Positions 33,712-44,578 are shown, numbered from the stretch's first letter. The stretch is DNA of 64,000 nt from JALZOC01 sp035758845 (GCA_035758845.1 DASTVZ010000178.1:80852-144851); one strand, 5' to 3'. Made by a program: numbers and translations. Notes: generated by a model not told the origin, from the letters alone.

Positions 33712-34659
33712 ATGGGGGGGTATGGTAGAGTCCGTCGGATCAAACCTGCGACTTCCTGGAGGCGCTTGGCTGCAAGGCGTTACAACATCGTTCTGGCGGA
33801 CCGGGCGACCGGTGTTGTTCGCCGTTTCACCATCTCTCTCTGGCCAACGCTTGGTGGCGTTGCATTCGCATTCGCGATCCCGGTACTAATAGGTCTCGGA
33901 GCGCGCTGGTCGGCGACAAGCGCCATCGCCGATCTCGAACGTCAGAACATCGGCTTGCAGATCGAGAATGCGAGCTATCGCGAGGCAACCGGCCAACTCG
34001 CCGGACAGATCTCCTCGTTGCAAGCGGCCGTCGATTCTCTCGGCATTCAAGCCGCCGTCGATCCCAAGGCGAGCCGCGCGATGGAGAAGCTCCCGGAAGG
34101 CGTCAAGTCGCGCGCAATGGGTGGCGGCTTCGGCGCGACACCTGCGCTCCTCGGCAACATGCTGGCGCCCGATCTCACGTTCGGTGTCCTGAGTGATCTG
34201 CTTGGGACGATGGCGAGCCGCCTCGACATCATGAAGAGCGGCGTGCAACGACGGCAGGCGCTGGCGGCGGCTACCCCCTCAATCTGGCCAGTCACCGGCT
34301 GGTTAACCTCGCGCTATGGGAATCGCCGCGATCCGTTTACGGGCGGCGCGGACTTCCACCCAGGTTTGGACATTTCAGCGGATTGGGGCGAACCCGTTCG
34401 CGCGACAGCCGATGGGACCGTCCTGGTCGCGGAACGGAGCGGCACCTACGGAAACCTCGTCGAGATCGATCATGGGTATGGGATTGTGACCCGGTACGGG
34501 CACCTGTCGAGATTCCGCGCGGTTACCGGGCAGCAGATCCGCCGCGGCGACGTCATCGGTTTCGTTGGATCCACCGGACGCTCCACCAGTGCGCATCTTC
34601 ATTACGAGATCCTGTTGAACGGCAAAATCACGGATCCAATGAAGCTGCTGGCACAGTAG
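33712..34659 (+). CDS. M23-family peptidoglycan endopeptidase with coiled coil
   Basis: Zinc metallopeptidase of the LytM/M23 family, 315 residues. A cytoplasmic basic start precedes one transmembrane anchor (about 42-60), then a coiled coil (about 68-105: SAIADLERQNIGLQIENASYR). The M23 domain is at about 195-315: metal ligands in FHPGLDIS (HxxxD) and HLHYEI (HxH), with TSRYGNRRDPFTGG before them. I chose ATG 33712; the frame is open far upstream but without coding features. EnvC/NlpD-type proteins share this plan but lack the metal ligands; here they are intact, so it should be an active hydrolase. Confidence 0.88.
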   Translation: MGGYGRVRRIKPATSWRRLAARRYNIVLADRATGVVRRFTISLWPTLGGVAFAFAIPVLIGLGARWSATSAIADLERQNIGLQIENASYREATGQLAGQISSLQAAVDSLGIQAAVDPKASRAMEKLPEGVKSRAMGGGFGATPALLGNMLAPDLTFGVLSDLLGTMASRLDIMKSGVQRRQALAAATPSIWPVTGWLTSRYGNRRDPFTGGADFHPGLDISADWGEPVRATADGTVLVAERSGTYGNLVEIDHGYGIVTRYGHLSRFRAVTGQQIRRGDVIGFVGSTGRSTSAHLHYEILLNGKITDPMKLLAQ

Positions 34660-34664
34660 ATCCT

Positions 34665-34736
34665 GGAATTTCTGGTTGCTGATTCCTGGTTCGTGATTGC
34701 TGATTGATCGAAAATCAGCAGTTCCAGCATTCCTGG
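34665..34736. repeat. Imperfect long palindrome between M23 and secA genes
   Basis: The left side repeats TGGTTGCTGATT-type words and the right side carries AATCAGCAGTTCCAGCATTCC-type complements, with an inner perfect stem GCTGATT/AATCAGC (34699-34719). It probably ends the M23 transcript or is another dispersed intergenic repeat. Confidence 0.4.
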
Positions 34737-34813
34737 GCTTCCGTCTTTAGGCGAAAGGACAGCCGCGCCACTTGTTGTACAATCATCAGATACGCTGACT
34801 CCCGTCGCTCCTG

Positions 34814-37738
34814 ATGATTGTTGACACTCTCCTGGCAAAGGTCATCGGCACGCAAAACGAGCGTGACCTGAAACGCCTGCGCCCTTACGTCGCCGCCATT
34901 AACGCCAAGGAAGCGGAGATTCAAAAGCTCTCCGACGAACAACTCCGCGCCAAAACCGCAGCGTTCCGCGCGCGTGTCTCCAATGGAGAGACGCTCGAAG
35001 ACATTTTGCCCGACGCCTTTGCTGTTGTGCGCGAGGCCGGCCACCGTGTGCTGAACATGCGGCACTTCGACGTGCAACTGATCGGCGGCATGGTGCTGCA
35101 CCGCGGGAAAATCGCGGAAATGAAAACCGGCGAGGGCAAGACGCTGGTAGCAACGCTTCCCGCCTATCTCAATGCCCTCGAAAACAAGGGCGTCCATGTC
35201 GTCACCGTCAACGACTACCTCGCGCGCCGCGACTCCGAGTGGATGGGCCGCCTCTATCGGTTCCTGGGCATGTCGGTCGGTGTCATTCAGCACGACATGA
35301 ACGATCAGGAACGGCAGGTGGCGTATGCGGCCGACATCACCTACGGCACCAACAACGAATTCGGGTTCGACTACCTCCGCGACAACATGAAGTTCGACCT
35401 CGCGCACTACGTGCAGCGGGGACATCACTTCGCGATCGTGGACGAAGTCGACAGCATTCTCATCGACGAGGCGCGCACACCGCTGATCATTTCCGGACCC
35501 GCGGAAGAATCAACCGACCTGTATTACGAAGTTGATCGGATCATCCCGCGTCTGACACCGGGTGCGGTGACACAGGGGAACGTCAAGGCCGAGGATCGCG
35601 AAGAGCTCGAGAAGACCGGCGACTACCTGGTCGACGAAAAACACAAGACGGTCACGCTGACCGAGAGTGGAATGGCGAAGGCGGAGAAGATGCTCGAACA
35701 CCGCCTGCAACCGGGCGGGCTCTACGACCCCGCGAACATGCCGCTCCTCCACCACATCAACCAGGCGCTTCGTGCCCACACCCTCTTCAAGCTTGATGTC
35801 GACTACATGATCAAGGACGGCGGCGTCGTGATCGTCGACGAGTTCACCGGCCGGTTGATGCCGGGACGGCGCTGGAGTGATGGTCTGCACCAGGCAGTCG
35901 AAGCCAAGGAAAAGGTCAAGATCGAGCGCGAAAACCAGACGCTCGCGACGGTTACCTTCCAGAACTATTTTCGCAAGTACGGCAAGCTGTCCGGGATGAC
36001 CGGCACGGCCGACACCGAGGCGGAAGAGTTCGCCAAGATCTACAAGCTCGATGTCATGGTCGCGCCGACAAACCGGCCGCTGCGACGCGTCGAAGAGCCG
36101 GATACGGTCTATCGCACCGAGCGCGAGAAGTACGAAGCCATCGTCGCCGACATCATCGACAAGCAGAAGATCGGCCGCCCGGCGCTGGTCGGCACGGTCT
36201 CGATCGAGAAGTCGGAGCGGCTCTCGAGTCTTTTGAAACGACGCGGCATCCGTCACGTCGTCCTCAACGCCAAGTACCACGCGCAGGAAGCCGAGATCGT
36301 GGCCCAGGCCGGCCGCAAAGGAACGGTCACGATTGCGACCAACATGGCCGGCCGCGGAACCGACATCCTGCTCGGTGGGAATCCCGAGTTCATGGCGCGG
36401 CAGCAGACACTTGCTGAAGAAATCGCCGAGAAGCTGCCGAAGGGACAGGAGAAGTTCGTCGACGACGAGGAGTTCGTCTACTTCTTTCACCTCGACAGCT
36501 TCTATCGCGTGCCCCGCCCCGACTACGAGCGCATCTACAACGCGTTGAAACGCCAGACCGACGCCGAGCACGACGAGGTCGTCACGATGGGTGGTCTGCA
36601 CATCATCGCAACCGAACGGCACGAAGCGCGGCGCATCGACAATCAGCTTCGCGGCCGCGCCGGCCGTCAGGGAGACCCCGGTTCATCGCGGTTCTATCTC
36701 TCGCTCGAGGACGACCTGATGCGCATCTTCGGGTCGGATCGAATCTCCGGTCTCATGCAGCGCCTCGGCATGGAGGAAGGAGTGCCGATCGAGCACAAGA
36801 TGGTCACCAACGCCATCGCCCGCGCACAGAAGCAGGTTGAAGCGCAGAACTTCGCCGTCCGCAAGCATCTTCTCGAGTACGACGACGTGATGAACAAGCA
36901 GCGCGAGAGCATCTACTCGCTGCGTCGCGAACTGCTCGAGGGGAAGATCCACCTTACCGACGAGGACACGGTCGACACGCGCGAGTATCTGATGACGCTG
37001 GCGGAGGAGTCGATCGACAGCACCGTCGAGACGTACGCCGGGCAGGACGTCGATCCTGAAGATCGCGATTTTGGCGCAATGGTGCAGGCAATCGCCGACA
37101 TTTTTGGCATGGATGCGGCGGATCTGAACGGAATGGATCTGTCCGGTATGACCCCGGAAGAAATCACCGATGCCTTGTGGGCGCCGATCCTGCAGAAATA
37201 CGAAACCAAGGAAAAACTGATTCCGGCGGAGATCCTGCGCCGCGTCGAGCGCGACATCATGCTGCAGATCGTCGACGCGCAGTGGAAGGATCACCTTTAC
37301 AGCCTCGATCATCTCAAAGAAGGCATCGGCCTTCGCGGCTACGGCCAGCGCGACCCGCTCGTCGAGTACAAGAAGGAAAGCTTCGCGCTCTTCCAGGCGA
37401 TGAAGGACCGGGTCGAGGAGGAAATCGTCCGGTACCTGTGGCGTCTCACGCCGGTCACCGGGGAAGACGCCGCCGGAACCACGGCGCCGATTCGGCCGAC
37501 GCAGCCGCGACGTCCGCCGCAACAACTGACGCTGAGTTCGCCGCAGTCGGCTCCCCCGCCGTCACCGTTCGGGGCGATCCGTGGTGGGAATGCCGCGGGA
37601 CAGACCGCTCCTCGTCCGGCGCGAACCGGTGGCGACGACGTCGTCAAGCAGGTCAAACGTGACGAGCCCAAGGTCGGGCGCAATGACCCGTGCCCGTGTG
37701 GCAGTGGGAAGAAGTATAAGAAGTGTCATGGAGCATGA
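34814..37738 (+). CDS. secA: Preprotein translocase ATPase SecA
   Basis: Motor ATPase of the Sec translocon, 974 residues. Walker A is MKTGEGKTLVA (about 103), the DEAD box is VDEVDSILIDEARTPLI (about 208-224), and motif VI is QLRGRAGRQGDPGSS (about 613). The preprotein-binding, helical wing and scaffold regions follow in normal order. The C-terminus ends in the SEC-C zinc motif RNDPCPCGSGKKYKKCHG after a Pro-rich linker, which binds SecB or ribosomes. Length is in the upper normal range. A strong intrinsic terminator follows 38 bases after the stop. Confidence 0.98.
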   Translation: MIVDTLLAKVIGTQNERDLKRLRPYVAAINAKEAEIQKLSDEQLRAKTAAFRARVSNGETLEDILPDAFAVVREAGHRVLNMRHFDVQLIGGMVLHRGKIAEMKTGEGKTLVATLPAYLNALENKGVHVVTVNDYLARRDSEWMGRLYRFLGMSVGVIQHDMNDQERQVAYAADITYGTNNEFGFDYLRDNMKFDLAHYVQRGHHFAIVDEVDSILIDEARTPLIISGPAEESTDLYYEVDRIIPRLTPGAVTQGNVKAEDREELEKTGDYLVDEKHKTVTLTESGMAKAEKMLEHRLQPGGLYDPANMPLLHHINQALRAHTLFKLDVDYMIKDGGVVIVDEFTGRLMPGRRWSDGLHQAVEAKEKVKIERENQTLATVTFQNYFRKYGKLSGMTGTADTEAEEFAKIYKLDVMVAPTNRPLRRVEEPDTVYRTEREKYEAIVADIIDKQKIGRPALVGTVSIEKSERLSSLLKRRGIRHVVLNAKYHAQEAEIVAQAGRKGTVTIATNMAGRGTDILLGGNPEFMARQQTLAEEIAEKLPKGQEKFVDDEEFVYFFHLDSFYRVPRPDYERIYNALKRQTDAEHDEVVTMGGLHIIATERHEARRIDNQLRGRAGRQGDPGSSRFYLSLEDDLMRIFGSDRISGLMQRLGMEEGVPIEHKMVTNAIARAQKQVEAQNFAVRKHLLEYDDVMNKQRESIYSLRRELLEGKIHLTDEDTVDTREYLMTLAEESIDSTVETYAGQDVDPEDRDFGAMVQAIADIFGMDAADLNGMDLSGMTPEEITDALWAPILQKYETKEKLIPAEILRRVERDIMLQIVDAQWKDHLYSLDHLKEGIGLRGYGQRDPLVEYKKESFALFQAMKDRVEEEIVRYLWRLTPVTGEDAAGTTAPIRPTQPRRPPQQLTLSSPQSAPPPSPFGAIRGGNAAGQTAPRPARTGGDDVVKQVKRDEPKVGRNDPCPCGSGKKYKKCHGA

Positions 37739-37776
37739 TTTCCAAGTCGCGATTCGCTCCGGTGATGAGCCCGACC

Positions 37777-37802
37777 AAGGCCGACCTCTGTCGGCCTTTT
37801 TT
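37777..37802 (+). terminator. Intrinsic terminator after secA
   Basis: AAGGCCGAC and GTCGGCCTT form a perfect nine-base-pair stem with loop CTCT, followed by a run of six T. It separates secA from guaB and is the clearest intrinsic terminator in the window. Confidence 0.88.
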
Positions 37803-37817
37803 GCAGGTTAATGCTTA

Positions 37818-39344
<1,527 letters not shown>

Positions 39345-39374
39345 CCGCTGGCTGCTGGCAACCATAACTGAGAC

Positions 39375-39419
39375 GCCAGGAGCCAGGAACCGGGAGCCAA
39401 GAGCGAGGAGCGAGGAGCC
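39375..39419. repeat. Degenerate GGAGCC direct repeats
   Basis: About six short copies of AGGAGCC/GCGAGGA-type words fill the convergent gap between guaB and tsaE. This is simple-sequence decay typical of the gaps in this window; no hairpin or T-run is evident. Confidence 0.45.
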
Positions 39420-39421
39420 GA

Positions 39422-39853
39422 TCACGATCGTGCCATCTCAATCTTTCTCCGATCGCCTCCCTCGTCAGTAATTCGCACCGTCCAGGCGTCTTGCGGCGCG
39501 CCTTTCCATCGCTCGGCCCACTCGATTGCAATCACCGCGGGTTCGTCGGTTGATTCTTCGATCCCAAGACCGCTCACTTCGCCGGGCGCGAGGCGATAGA
39601 GATCGACGTGAACGAGCGTCACTCGTCCGCGATACTCCTGCATCAACGTGAACGTCGGGCTCGTGACATCGTCGGGTGGGCCACCAAGGCCTCGAGCGAT
39701 ACCGCGGACGAAAGCCGTCTTGCCTGCGCCGAGATCACCGTAGAGCAGGACGACATCGCCGCCCTGCAACCGCGCGGCGAATCGCTCCCCTGCCTGTGAG
39801 GTTTCGTCTTCGCTGCTGGTCATGACAATTTCAGGCTCGGCCACGCGGCGCAC
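39422..39853 (-). CDS. tsaE: tRNA threonylcarbamoyladenosine ATPase TsaE
   Basis: P-loop ATPase of the TsaBDE complex that makes N6-threonylcarbamoyladenosine at position 37 of ANN-decoding tRNAs; 143 residues. Walker A is YGDLGAGKTAFVRGIARGLG, then VTSPTFTLMQEY (switch region) and HVDLYRL. The C-terminal IEWAERW matches the family. The reading from GTG 39853 begins one base after the stop of nnrD; ATG 39823 is an alternative start that keeps the whole domain. It is translationally coupled to nnrD, a common gene pair. Confidence 0.93.
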   Translation of the reverse strand: MRRVAEPEIVMTSSEDETSQAGERFAARLQGGDVVLLYGDLGAGKTAFVRGIARGLGGPPDDVTSPTFTLMQEYRGRVTLVHVDLYRLAPGEVSGLGIEESTDEPAVIAIEWAERWKGAPQDAWTVRITDEGGDRRKIEMARS

Positions 39854-39854
39854 G

Positions 39855-41432
39855 CTACTCCGGCTGTGGTTTCTGACGGCGACGGGCGGTCAATTCGAGG
39901 ACGGCATCACCGAGACGGTCGGCGACATCGCCGGCGACGAGCGCGACGTCCCCCTCGTCTGCTTCGGCCAGATCGCCTGCGGTACCGTGCAGGTAGACGG
40001 CAAGCTTGCACGCGGCTTCGGCATCGAGTAGTTGGCCGAACCATGCGGCGATCATGCCGGTGAGCAGGTCGCCGGTCCCGCCGGTGGCCATTCCGGCGTT
40101 GCCAGTCAAATTGATAAATGCCCGGTTATCCGGACCGGCGATGATCGTGCGATGTCCCTTGAGCACGACGTGAACACGATGCGTCGAGGCGAACTCGGTC
40201 GCGTGCCGCAGGCGATCGTGCTGCACGGCTTCGATACTGAGATTGAGCAACCGCGCCATCTCACCTGGATGCGGCGTAATGACGACGTCGACACCGTCGC
40301 GTCCGAGAAGCCGATCCGGATCGCCGACGAACGCGTTCAGCGCGTCGGCGTCAAGGATCAACGGAACACCGGCGCGTTCGACAAGTCCGTGCACGAACGC
40401 AGCAGTGCCTGGAGACTGGCCGAGGCCTGGGCCGACCGCGATGACATCGGCTTTGAAATCGAGGACGCGATCGAGCGCGGCGAAATCAACCGTCCCGCCG
40501 GCGGTTTCTTCGAGGCCTTCGGTCATGTACTCCGGTGCCATCGCGGCAACAATCGGTACACACGATCGAGGAGTGGCAACGGTGACCAGCCCGGCGCCCG
40601 ACCGAAGCGCCCCTAACGCCGCAAGGTGTGCGGCGCCCGTGCGGCCAATCGATCCGGCGATCACCATGACCCGGCCGAAATCTCCTTTGTGCGAATCAGC
40701 CGCCCTGGCGGGGACGAGTTCGCGCATCCGTTCGCGTGTCAGAATCTCGATGTATGACCCTTCGACGTCATCGAGAATCGGAAACGGAATCCCAATGTCA
40801 GCGATCACCAGATCGCCGCTGTAGGTGTCGGCGGGAGGAAGAATCAGCGGAATTTTCGGTGCTCCGAGCGTAATCGTCATCGATGCCTCGATCGCCTCAC
40901 CGCCGACCTCCGAGGTGTCGGCAGAGAGACCGGTCGGGAGATCGATCGCCACAATCGGCACGCCGAGGCCGTTGATATCGGCAACGACCGTCTCGAGCAG
41001 GCCGCTCAACTGTCCATGAAACCCGGTGCCAAGAATGGCATCAACGAGCAGTTCGCAGCGCGAGAGCTCGCTGAAGTGCAGCTCCCACTCCTGCCCGTTC
41101 GTGATCTCGACAACCGTCAGCCCGATCCGACCGAGCACCTCGAGATTGGTGCGCGCATCACCGCGAACATCGGCGACGCTGCCGAGGAGAAACACGGACG
41201 TCTCGACGCCGCGTTGGATGAGCGTTCGTGCCACGACGAAGCCATCTCCGCCGTTGTTGCCTCGCCCGCATATCACGCCGACATGCATGGTCGACAGTTC
41301 TTCGAACGCGGCTTCCATCGCGGCGACGGCCTGACGGCCGGCATTCTCCATCAGGACGATCGACGGAATCCCGACCTCGTCGATCGTGCGGCGATCCGCT
41401 TCGCGCATCTGCTGAGTGTTGAGTACGCGCAT
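39855..41432 (-). CDS. nnr: Bifunctional NAD(P)H-hydrate repair enzyme (epimerase/dehydratase)
   Basis: Repairs damaged NAD(P)H hydrates; 525 residues, the usual length of the fused form. The N-terminal NnrE epimerase domain (about 1-215) has VLMENAGRQA, GRGNNGGDGFVVAR and AIDLPTGLSADT. The C-terminal NnrD ADP-dependent dehydratase domain (about 235-520) has GRVMVIAGSIGRTGAAHLAA, TPHPGEMARLL and the nucleotide motif GNAGMATGGTGDLLTGMIA. It overlaps no neighbour and is divergent from the aminotransferase gene across a 215-base gap. Confidence 0.95.
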   Translation of the reverse strand: MRVLNTQQMREADRRTIDEVGIPSIVLMENAGRQAVAAMEAAFEELSTMHVGVICGRGNNGGDGFVVARTLIQRGVETSVFLLGSVADVRGDARTNLEVLGRIGLTVVEITNGQEWELHFSELSRCELLVDAILGTGFHGQLSGLLETVVADINGLGVPIVAIDLPTGLSADTSEVGGEAIEASMTITLGAPKIPLILPPADTYSGDLVIADIGIPFPILDDVEGSYIEILTRERMRELVPARAADSHKGDFGRVMVIAGSIGRTGAAHLAALGALRSGAGLVTVATPRSCVPIVAAMAPEYMTEGLEETAGGTVDFAALDRVLDFKADVIAVGPGLGQSPGTAAFVHGLVERAGVPLILDADALNAFVGDPDRLLGRDGVDVVITPHPGEMARLLNLSIEAVQHDRLRHATEFASTHRVHVVLKGHRTIIAGPDNRAFINLTGNAGMATGGTGDLLTGMIAAWFGQLLDAEAACKLAVYLHGTAGDLAEADEGDVALVAGDVADRLGDAVLELTARRRQKPQPE

Positions 41433-41518
41433 CGAAAGGGAGCGTACTTGCTTGTGCTAGACTTCGTCAACGAACTGTGAGTCTCGCCGAGAGGCCGGAG
41501 ATCCGGAACAAGATCAAA

Positions 41519-41613
41519 CACGGAGACACGGAAGGTTTTATTGGTGGAGCAACCACGTCGCTACATCTCGAGCACCGAAAACAGAAGATTCTCCGTGGCT
41601 CCGCGTCTCCGTG
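41519..41613. repeat. CACGGAGACACGGA inverted repeat ahead of the aminotransferase gene
   Basis: CACGGAGACACGGA (41519-41532) is nearly complementary to TCCGCGTCTCCGTG (41600-41613), with one mismatch. The two arms enclose about 67 bases. The element occupies most of the divergent gap 41433-41647. It may form part of the 5' leader of the aminotransferase transcript; no conserved riboswitch core was seen. Confidence 0.5.
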
Positions 41614-41647
41614 CGGAGGTTGTCCCGTGTCCTCCGTCATCTCCGAG

Positions 41648-42568
41648 ATGACAAAGCTAAATCCGATTCCAATGCCCCTACGTGGTGCTGTCTACGTCAA
41701 TGGTCGGATCGCGCGCGCCGAAGAGGCGACGGTCCCCGTGTACGATCACGGATTTCTCTACGGCGAAGGCGTGTACGAAACGCTGCGCACGTACAATCGT
41801 GTGCCGTTCCTGTACGATCGACACGTTCGTCGCCTGCGCGCGTCGGCTGGCTATCTGGACCTCGCGGTCCCGTTCACCGATGACCAACTCGCATCATGGA
41901 TCGCCGATACGATGGCCGCCGCAGGCCCGCTGCAGGAAGCCTACATTCGGGTGTTGCTGACGCGCGGCGTCGGCGAGCTGACCTACGACCTGCAATCAAC
42001 GCCGGTGCCGTCGCTCGTCATCATTGTCAAACCGCTCGAGGAAGTGCCAGCGCGAGTCCTGAGCGACGGGATCAAGGTTGCTCTCGTACCCATCCTCCGT
42101 AACCATCCCGGATCGGTCAATCCAATCATCAAGGCCAATAATCTGCTCAATAATGCGCTCGCGATGCAGGAAGCGAATCGGCGCGGCGCTGACGAGGGCC
42201 TGATGTGCAACTATCGCGGCGAGCTCTCCGAGTGCTCGCAGGCGAACTTCTTCATCGTCCGTGGCGGCGCGGCGTTGACGCCGAAGAACGATGCCGGACT
42301 GCTCGAAGGGTTGACGCGTAATTTTCTCTTCGAGGTAGGGAACGACGTCGGAGTGGATGTCCGCTACGAAACGCTGGTCCCTGCCGATCTGGAATCGGCG
42401 GAGGAAGCGTTCATCACGAGCACGACGAAAGAACTCAGTCCTGTGACGCAGATCGACGGTCGGCCTGTCGGCACCGGCAAGCCCGGCCCGGTCACGAAGA
42501 AGCTGCTCGACGCCTACCGCCGCCGCGCGCACGCGCTGACGCAAGCTCTGGTCGAAGGTCGCCGTTAG
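41648..42568 (+). CDS. Class IV aminotransferase (branched-chain or D-amino acid type)
   Basis: PLP-dependent fold type IV aminotransferase, 306 residues. The start region YVNGRIARAEEATVPVYDHGFLYGEGVYETLR is the family signature; the PLP Lys lies in PIIKANNLLNNALAMQEA, and ELSECSQANFFIV and SAEEAFITSTTKEL (cofactor phosphate site) follow. I chose ATG 41648; ATG 41672 is a shorter option. Members are branched-chain aminotransferases, D-alanine aminotransferases or aminodeoxychorismate lyases, and the sequence does not separate them with certainty. It stops three bases before the convergent isomerase gene. Confidence 0.85.
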   Translation: MTKLNPIPMPLRGAVYVNGRIARAEEATVPVYDHGFLYGEGVYETLRTYNRVPFLYDRHVRRLRASAGYLDLAVPFTDDQLASWIADTMAAAGPLQEAYIRVLLTRGVGELTYDLQSTPVPSLVIIVKPLEEVPARVLSDGIKVALVPILRNHPGSVNPIIKANNLLNNALAMQEANRRGADEGLMCNYRGELSECSQANFFIVRGGAALTPKNDAGLLEGLTRNFLFEVGNDVGVDVRYETLVPADLESAEEAFITSTTKELSPVTQIDGRPVGTGKPGPVTKKLLDAYRRRAHALTQALVEGRR

Positions 42569-42571
42569 TCC

Positions 42572-43453
42572 TCACACCGGCTGGTTGTGCGTCTCGGCCA
42601 CCAGCTCTCGCAGGTTTTCACCGCAGATGATGCTCGCCTTCAGCCGATCGCCGTCGGACCCGCGCCAGTGAGTCTCGAGGCTGATCGCGCCCTGATATCC
42701 ATCGCGCTTGAGCGCGGCAAGCTGCCCTCTCCAGTCGATGCCCATCTCGCCGAGCGGTCCCCACGTCGGCGTGTGGCCCGAGACGACGCAATCCTTCGCG
42801 TGGACGTGAACGATACGTGAGGCGGGCACTTTCGAATAGCCGTCCGGAAACGGTGTCTCCCCCAGGATGGACGCGTTGGCCGGGTCCCAGATTGCCTTGA
42901 GTGCAGGATGATCGAGAGCCGCCAGCAATCGGCCGGCTTCGGCGCCCGTGGCCACATTGCAGGCCTGCTCGTTCTCCAGGCCGATGATCACACCGCGCTC
43001 GGCGGCTCGATCGGCGAGATCCTTCAGCGCCGTGACGATGCGATCGAAACAGCGGTCCGGGGCAGTCGTACGCCAATACGAAAAAACACGGATGATCGTC
43101 GCGCCCGTCAGCTCGGCAATCTCGAATGCGCGCGTCGAGAGACGCGGTTGATCGTCGATGGTGTAGGCGGAGCCAAAAACATCCTGCTCGAGACGCTCGT
43201 CGATCGGCGGAGCATCTGGAAGCACGCACTTCAGGACTGGCGAGGCAATACTGAGCACCTGCATCCCGCGGCTCTCGACGCGACGCCGGACGTCGGTGAC
43301 CTCAGCATCACTGAGATCGATCATGTTGCGGTCGCCGATCAGCCTCAGTTCAGCGCCGGTCATGCCGATCTTCGCCATGGCATCGAGAGCCGTGTCGAGA
43401 TCGAGCGAGAATTCGTCGGTTATCGCAGCAATGGGAAACGAGGTCACGTGCAA
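42572..43453 (-). CDS. Xylose-isomerase-like TIM-barrel sugar isomerase/epimerase
   Basis: Cytoplasmic AP-endonuclease-2-type TIM barrel, 293 residues. Likely metal ligands are Glu in IGLENEQACN (about 155), Asp in AIWDPANAS (about 190), His in VHVHAKD (about 217) and Glu in ISLETHW (about 263). The family contains sugar-phosphate and inositol isomerases/epimerases; substrate is unknown. It is the last gene of the eight-gene minus-strand run. A perfect palindrome lies between it and the paralogue upstream. Confidence 0.82.
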   Translation of the reverse strand: MHVTSFPIAAITDEFSLDLDTALDAMAKIGMTGAELRLIGDRNMIDLSDAEVTDVRRRVESRGMQVLSIASPVLKCVLPDAPPIDERLEQDVFGSAYTIDDQPRLSTRAFEIAELTGATIIRVFSYWRTTAPDRCFDRIVTALKDLADRAAERGVIIGLENEQACNVATGAEAGRLLAALDHPALKAIWDPANASILGETPFPDGYSKVPASRIVHVHAKDCVVSGHTPTWGPLGEMGIDWRGQLAALKRDGYQGAISLETHWRGSDGDRLKASIICGENLRELVAETHNQPV

Positions 43454-43467
43454 CTCCTTCGGTGCCG

Positions 43468-43485
43468 GCAGGCCTGAAGGCCTGC
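43468..43485. repeat. GCAGGCCT palindrome
   Basis: GCAGGCCT and AGGCCTGC are perfect complements around GA, in the 66-base gap between two isomerase genes on the minus strand. The plan (GC-rich arms around a two-base centre) is like the hairpins at 21991 and 56941. Confidence 0.6.
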
Positions 43486-43519
43486 GCTACGGCGCTCGAC
43501 CACACCGCAGCCCGCTGCC

Positions 43520-44440
43520 TCAAGCCGAATGCTTCTGAGCCAGCTCTTTCAGCTGCTTTAGATACTTAGGTACAGCGGTTTTGGGATCCTCTTCCGCCTC
43601 GTACTCGAGACCCATGTACCCGCGGTAGCCGTGTCGCGCGAACATGGTGAACACCCGATCCCAGTCGTACGGCGCTCTCGTCTTGCCGTCGTCCTGCGCA
43701 ACCGTCGTCTTGATATGCGTGCTGACGGCATAGGGAATGGACATCTCGACCTGTTCGTACACCTTCGGCGGACGGAAGTTCCCGATGTCGAGATTCATAC
43801 CGGCCCACGGCGAATCGGCACCGGCCACGATTTGAATCGTTTCTTTCGCGAAGTCCGTGATCCCGCCGTCGTCCTCGACACCGAGAATCACGCCTCGCGC
43901 GCCCGCGTACTCCGCGCCACGTTTCAGCGTTTCGATCGCCATACCAATCGCCTGCTCCAGGCTGGCATCAGGAGGCTTCGTCCCACCGAACACGCGCATG
44001 TGGGTGGCTCCCATCTTCTGCGCCACATCGACCCACTTGCGCAACTCCACCAGCTCCTTCTCGCGAAGCTCCGGCGTCGGCTGCGCCAGACGAACACGCG
44101 TGCCGACACTGTAGATCTCGACCCGACTTCTCCACGCGGCGCGACGCAGCGGAAGCAACACGTCGTCTGTGGTGCCTGGCAGCCAGTACACCGTCATATC
44201 GATGCCGTCGGTTCCCGTGTCGACGGCAATGTTGATGAGATCTTCGTAGGTCATCGCCTTCGACTGCAGCGCCTGACGATACGAGTACGCGACGAGCCCA
44301 GTGCGGAAGCGAGCCTTCTTTGTCGATGGCGATGGCGGCGCAGCCGCCGTCGGACCACCTTGCTGGCCGACTGCTGTTCCGCTGGCTGCGACAACCGATC
44401 CGGCGGTAATCAGAAAATCGCGGCGATTCATCTCAGTCAC
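43520..44440 (-). CDS. Tat-exported TIM-barrel sugar isomerase/epimerase-like protein
   Basis: TIM-barrel protein of the xylose-isomerase-like family, 306 residues, with a Tat signal: MNRRDFLITAGSVVAASGTAVG follows the RRDFL twin-arginine pattern. A periplasmic location is therefore expected, unlike the homologue downstream. The barrel shows DGIDMTVYWLP, VEDDGGI (metal Glu, about 198), MNLDIGNF (Asp, about 225), STHIKTT (His, about 246) and MGLEYEAEED (Glu, about 285). The ATG at 44440 or 44431 may be used. The gene follows a stretch of five 27-base tandem repeats. Substrate is unknown; a link to oxidised glycosides is possible given the PVC dehydrogenase in the run. Confidence 0.82.
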   Translation of the reverse strand: MTEMNRRDFLITAGSVVAASGTAVGQQGGPTAAAPPSPSTKKARFRTGLVAYSYRQALQSKAMTYEDLINIAVDTGTDGIDMTVYWLPGTTDDVLLPLRRAAWRSRVEIYSVGTRVRLAQPTPELREKELVELRKWVDVAQKMGATHMRVFGGTKPPDASLEQAIGMAIETLKRGAEYAGARGVILGVEDDGGITDFAKETIQIVAGADSPWAGMNLDIGNFRPPKVYEQVEMSIPYAVSTHIKTTVAQDDGKTRAPYDWDRVFTMFARHGYRGYMGLEYEAEEDPKTAVPKYLKQLKELAQKHSA

Positions 44441-44443
44441 TTT

Positions 44444-44578
44444 CCGTGTTCATCCGTGTTTTTCCGTGGCCCGTGTTCATCCGTGTTTTTCCGTGGCCCG
44501 TGTTCATCCGTGTTTTTCCGTGGCCCGTGTTCATCCGTGTTTTTCCGTGGTCCGTGTTCATCCGTGTTTTTCCGTGGC
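44444..44578. repeat. Five tandem copies of a 27-base repeat
   Basis: Five head-to-tail copies, 135 bases in all, nearly identical (the fourth ends in T instead of C). Each unit consists of three words that start CCGTG (CCGTGTTCAT, CCGTGTTTTT, CCGTGGC). It fills the whole gap between the MFS carrier stop (44578) and the isomerase start, inside one operon. There are no spacers, so it is not CRISPR. Confidence 0.95.

Noticed and set aside
35510..36622. Minus-strand 370-codon open frame inside secA
   Set aside because: Antisense shadow of the well-conserved SecA motor; no similarity to a known family.
44444..44578. Repeat array as a CRISPR
   Set aside because: The 27-base units are directly adjacent with no unique spacers and there are no cas genes in the window.
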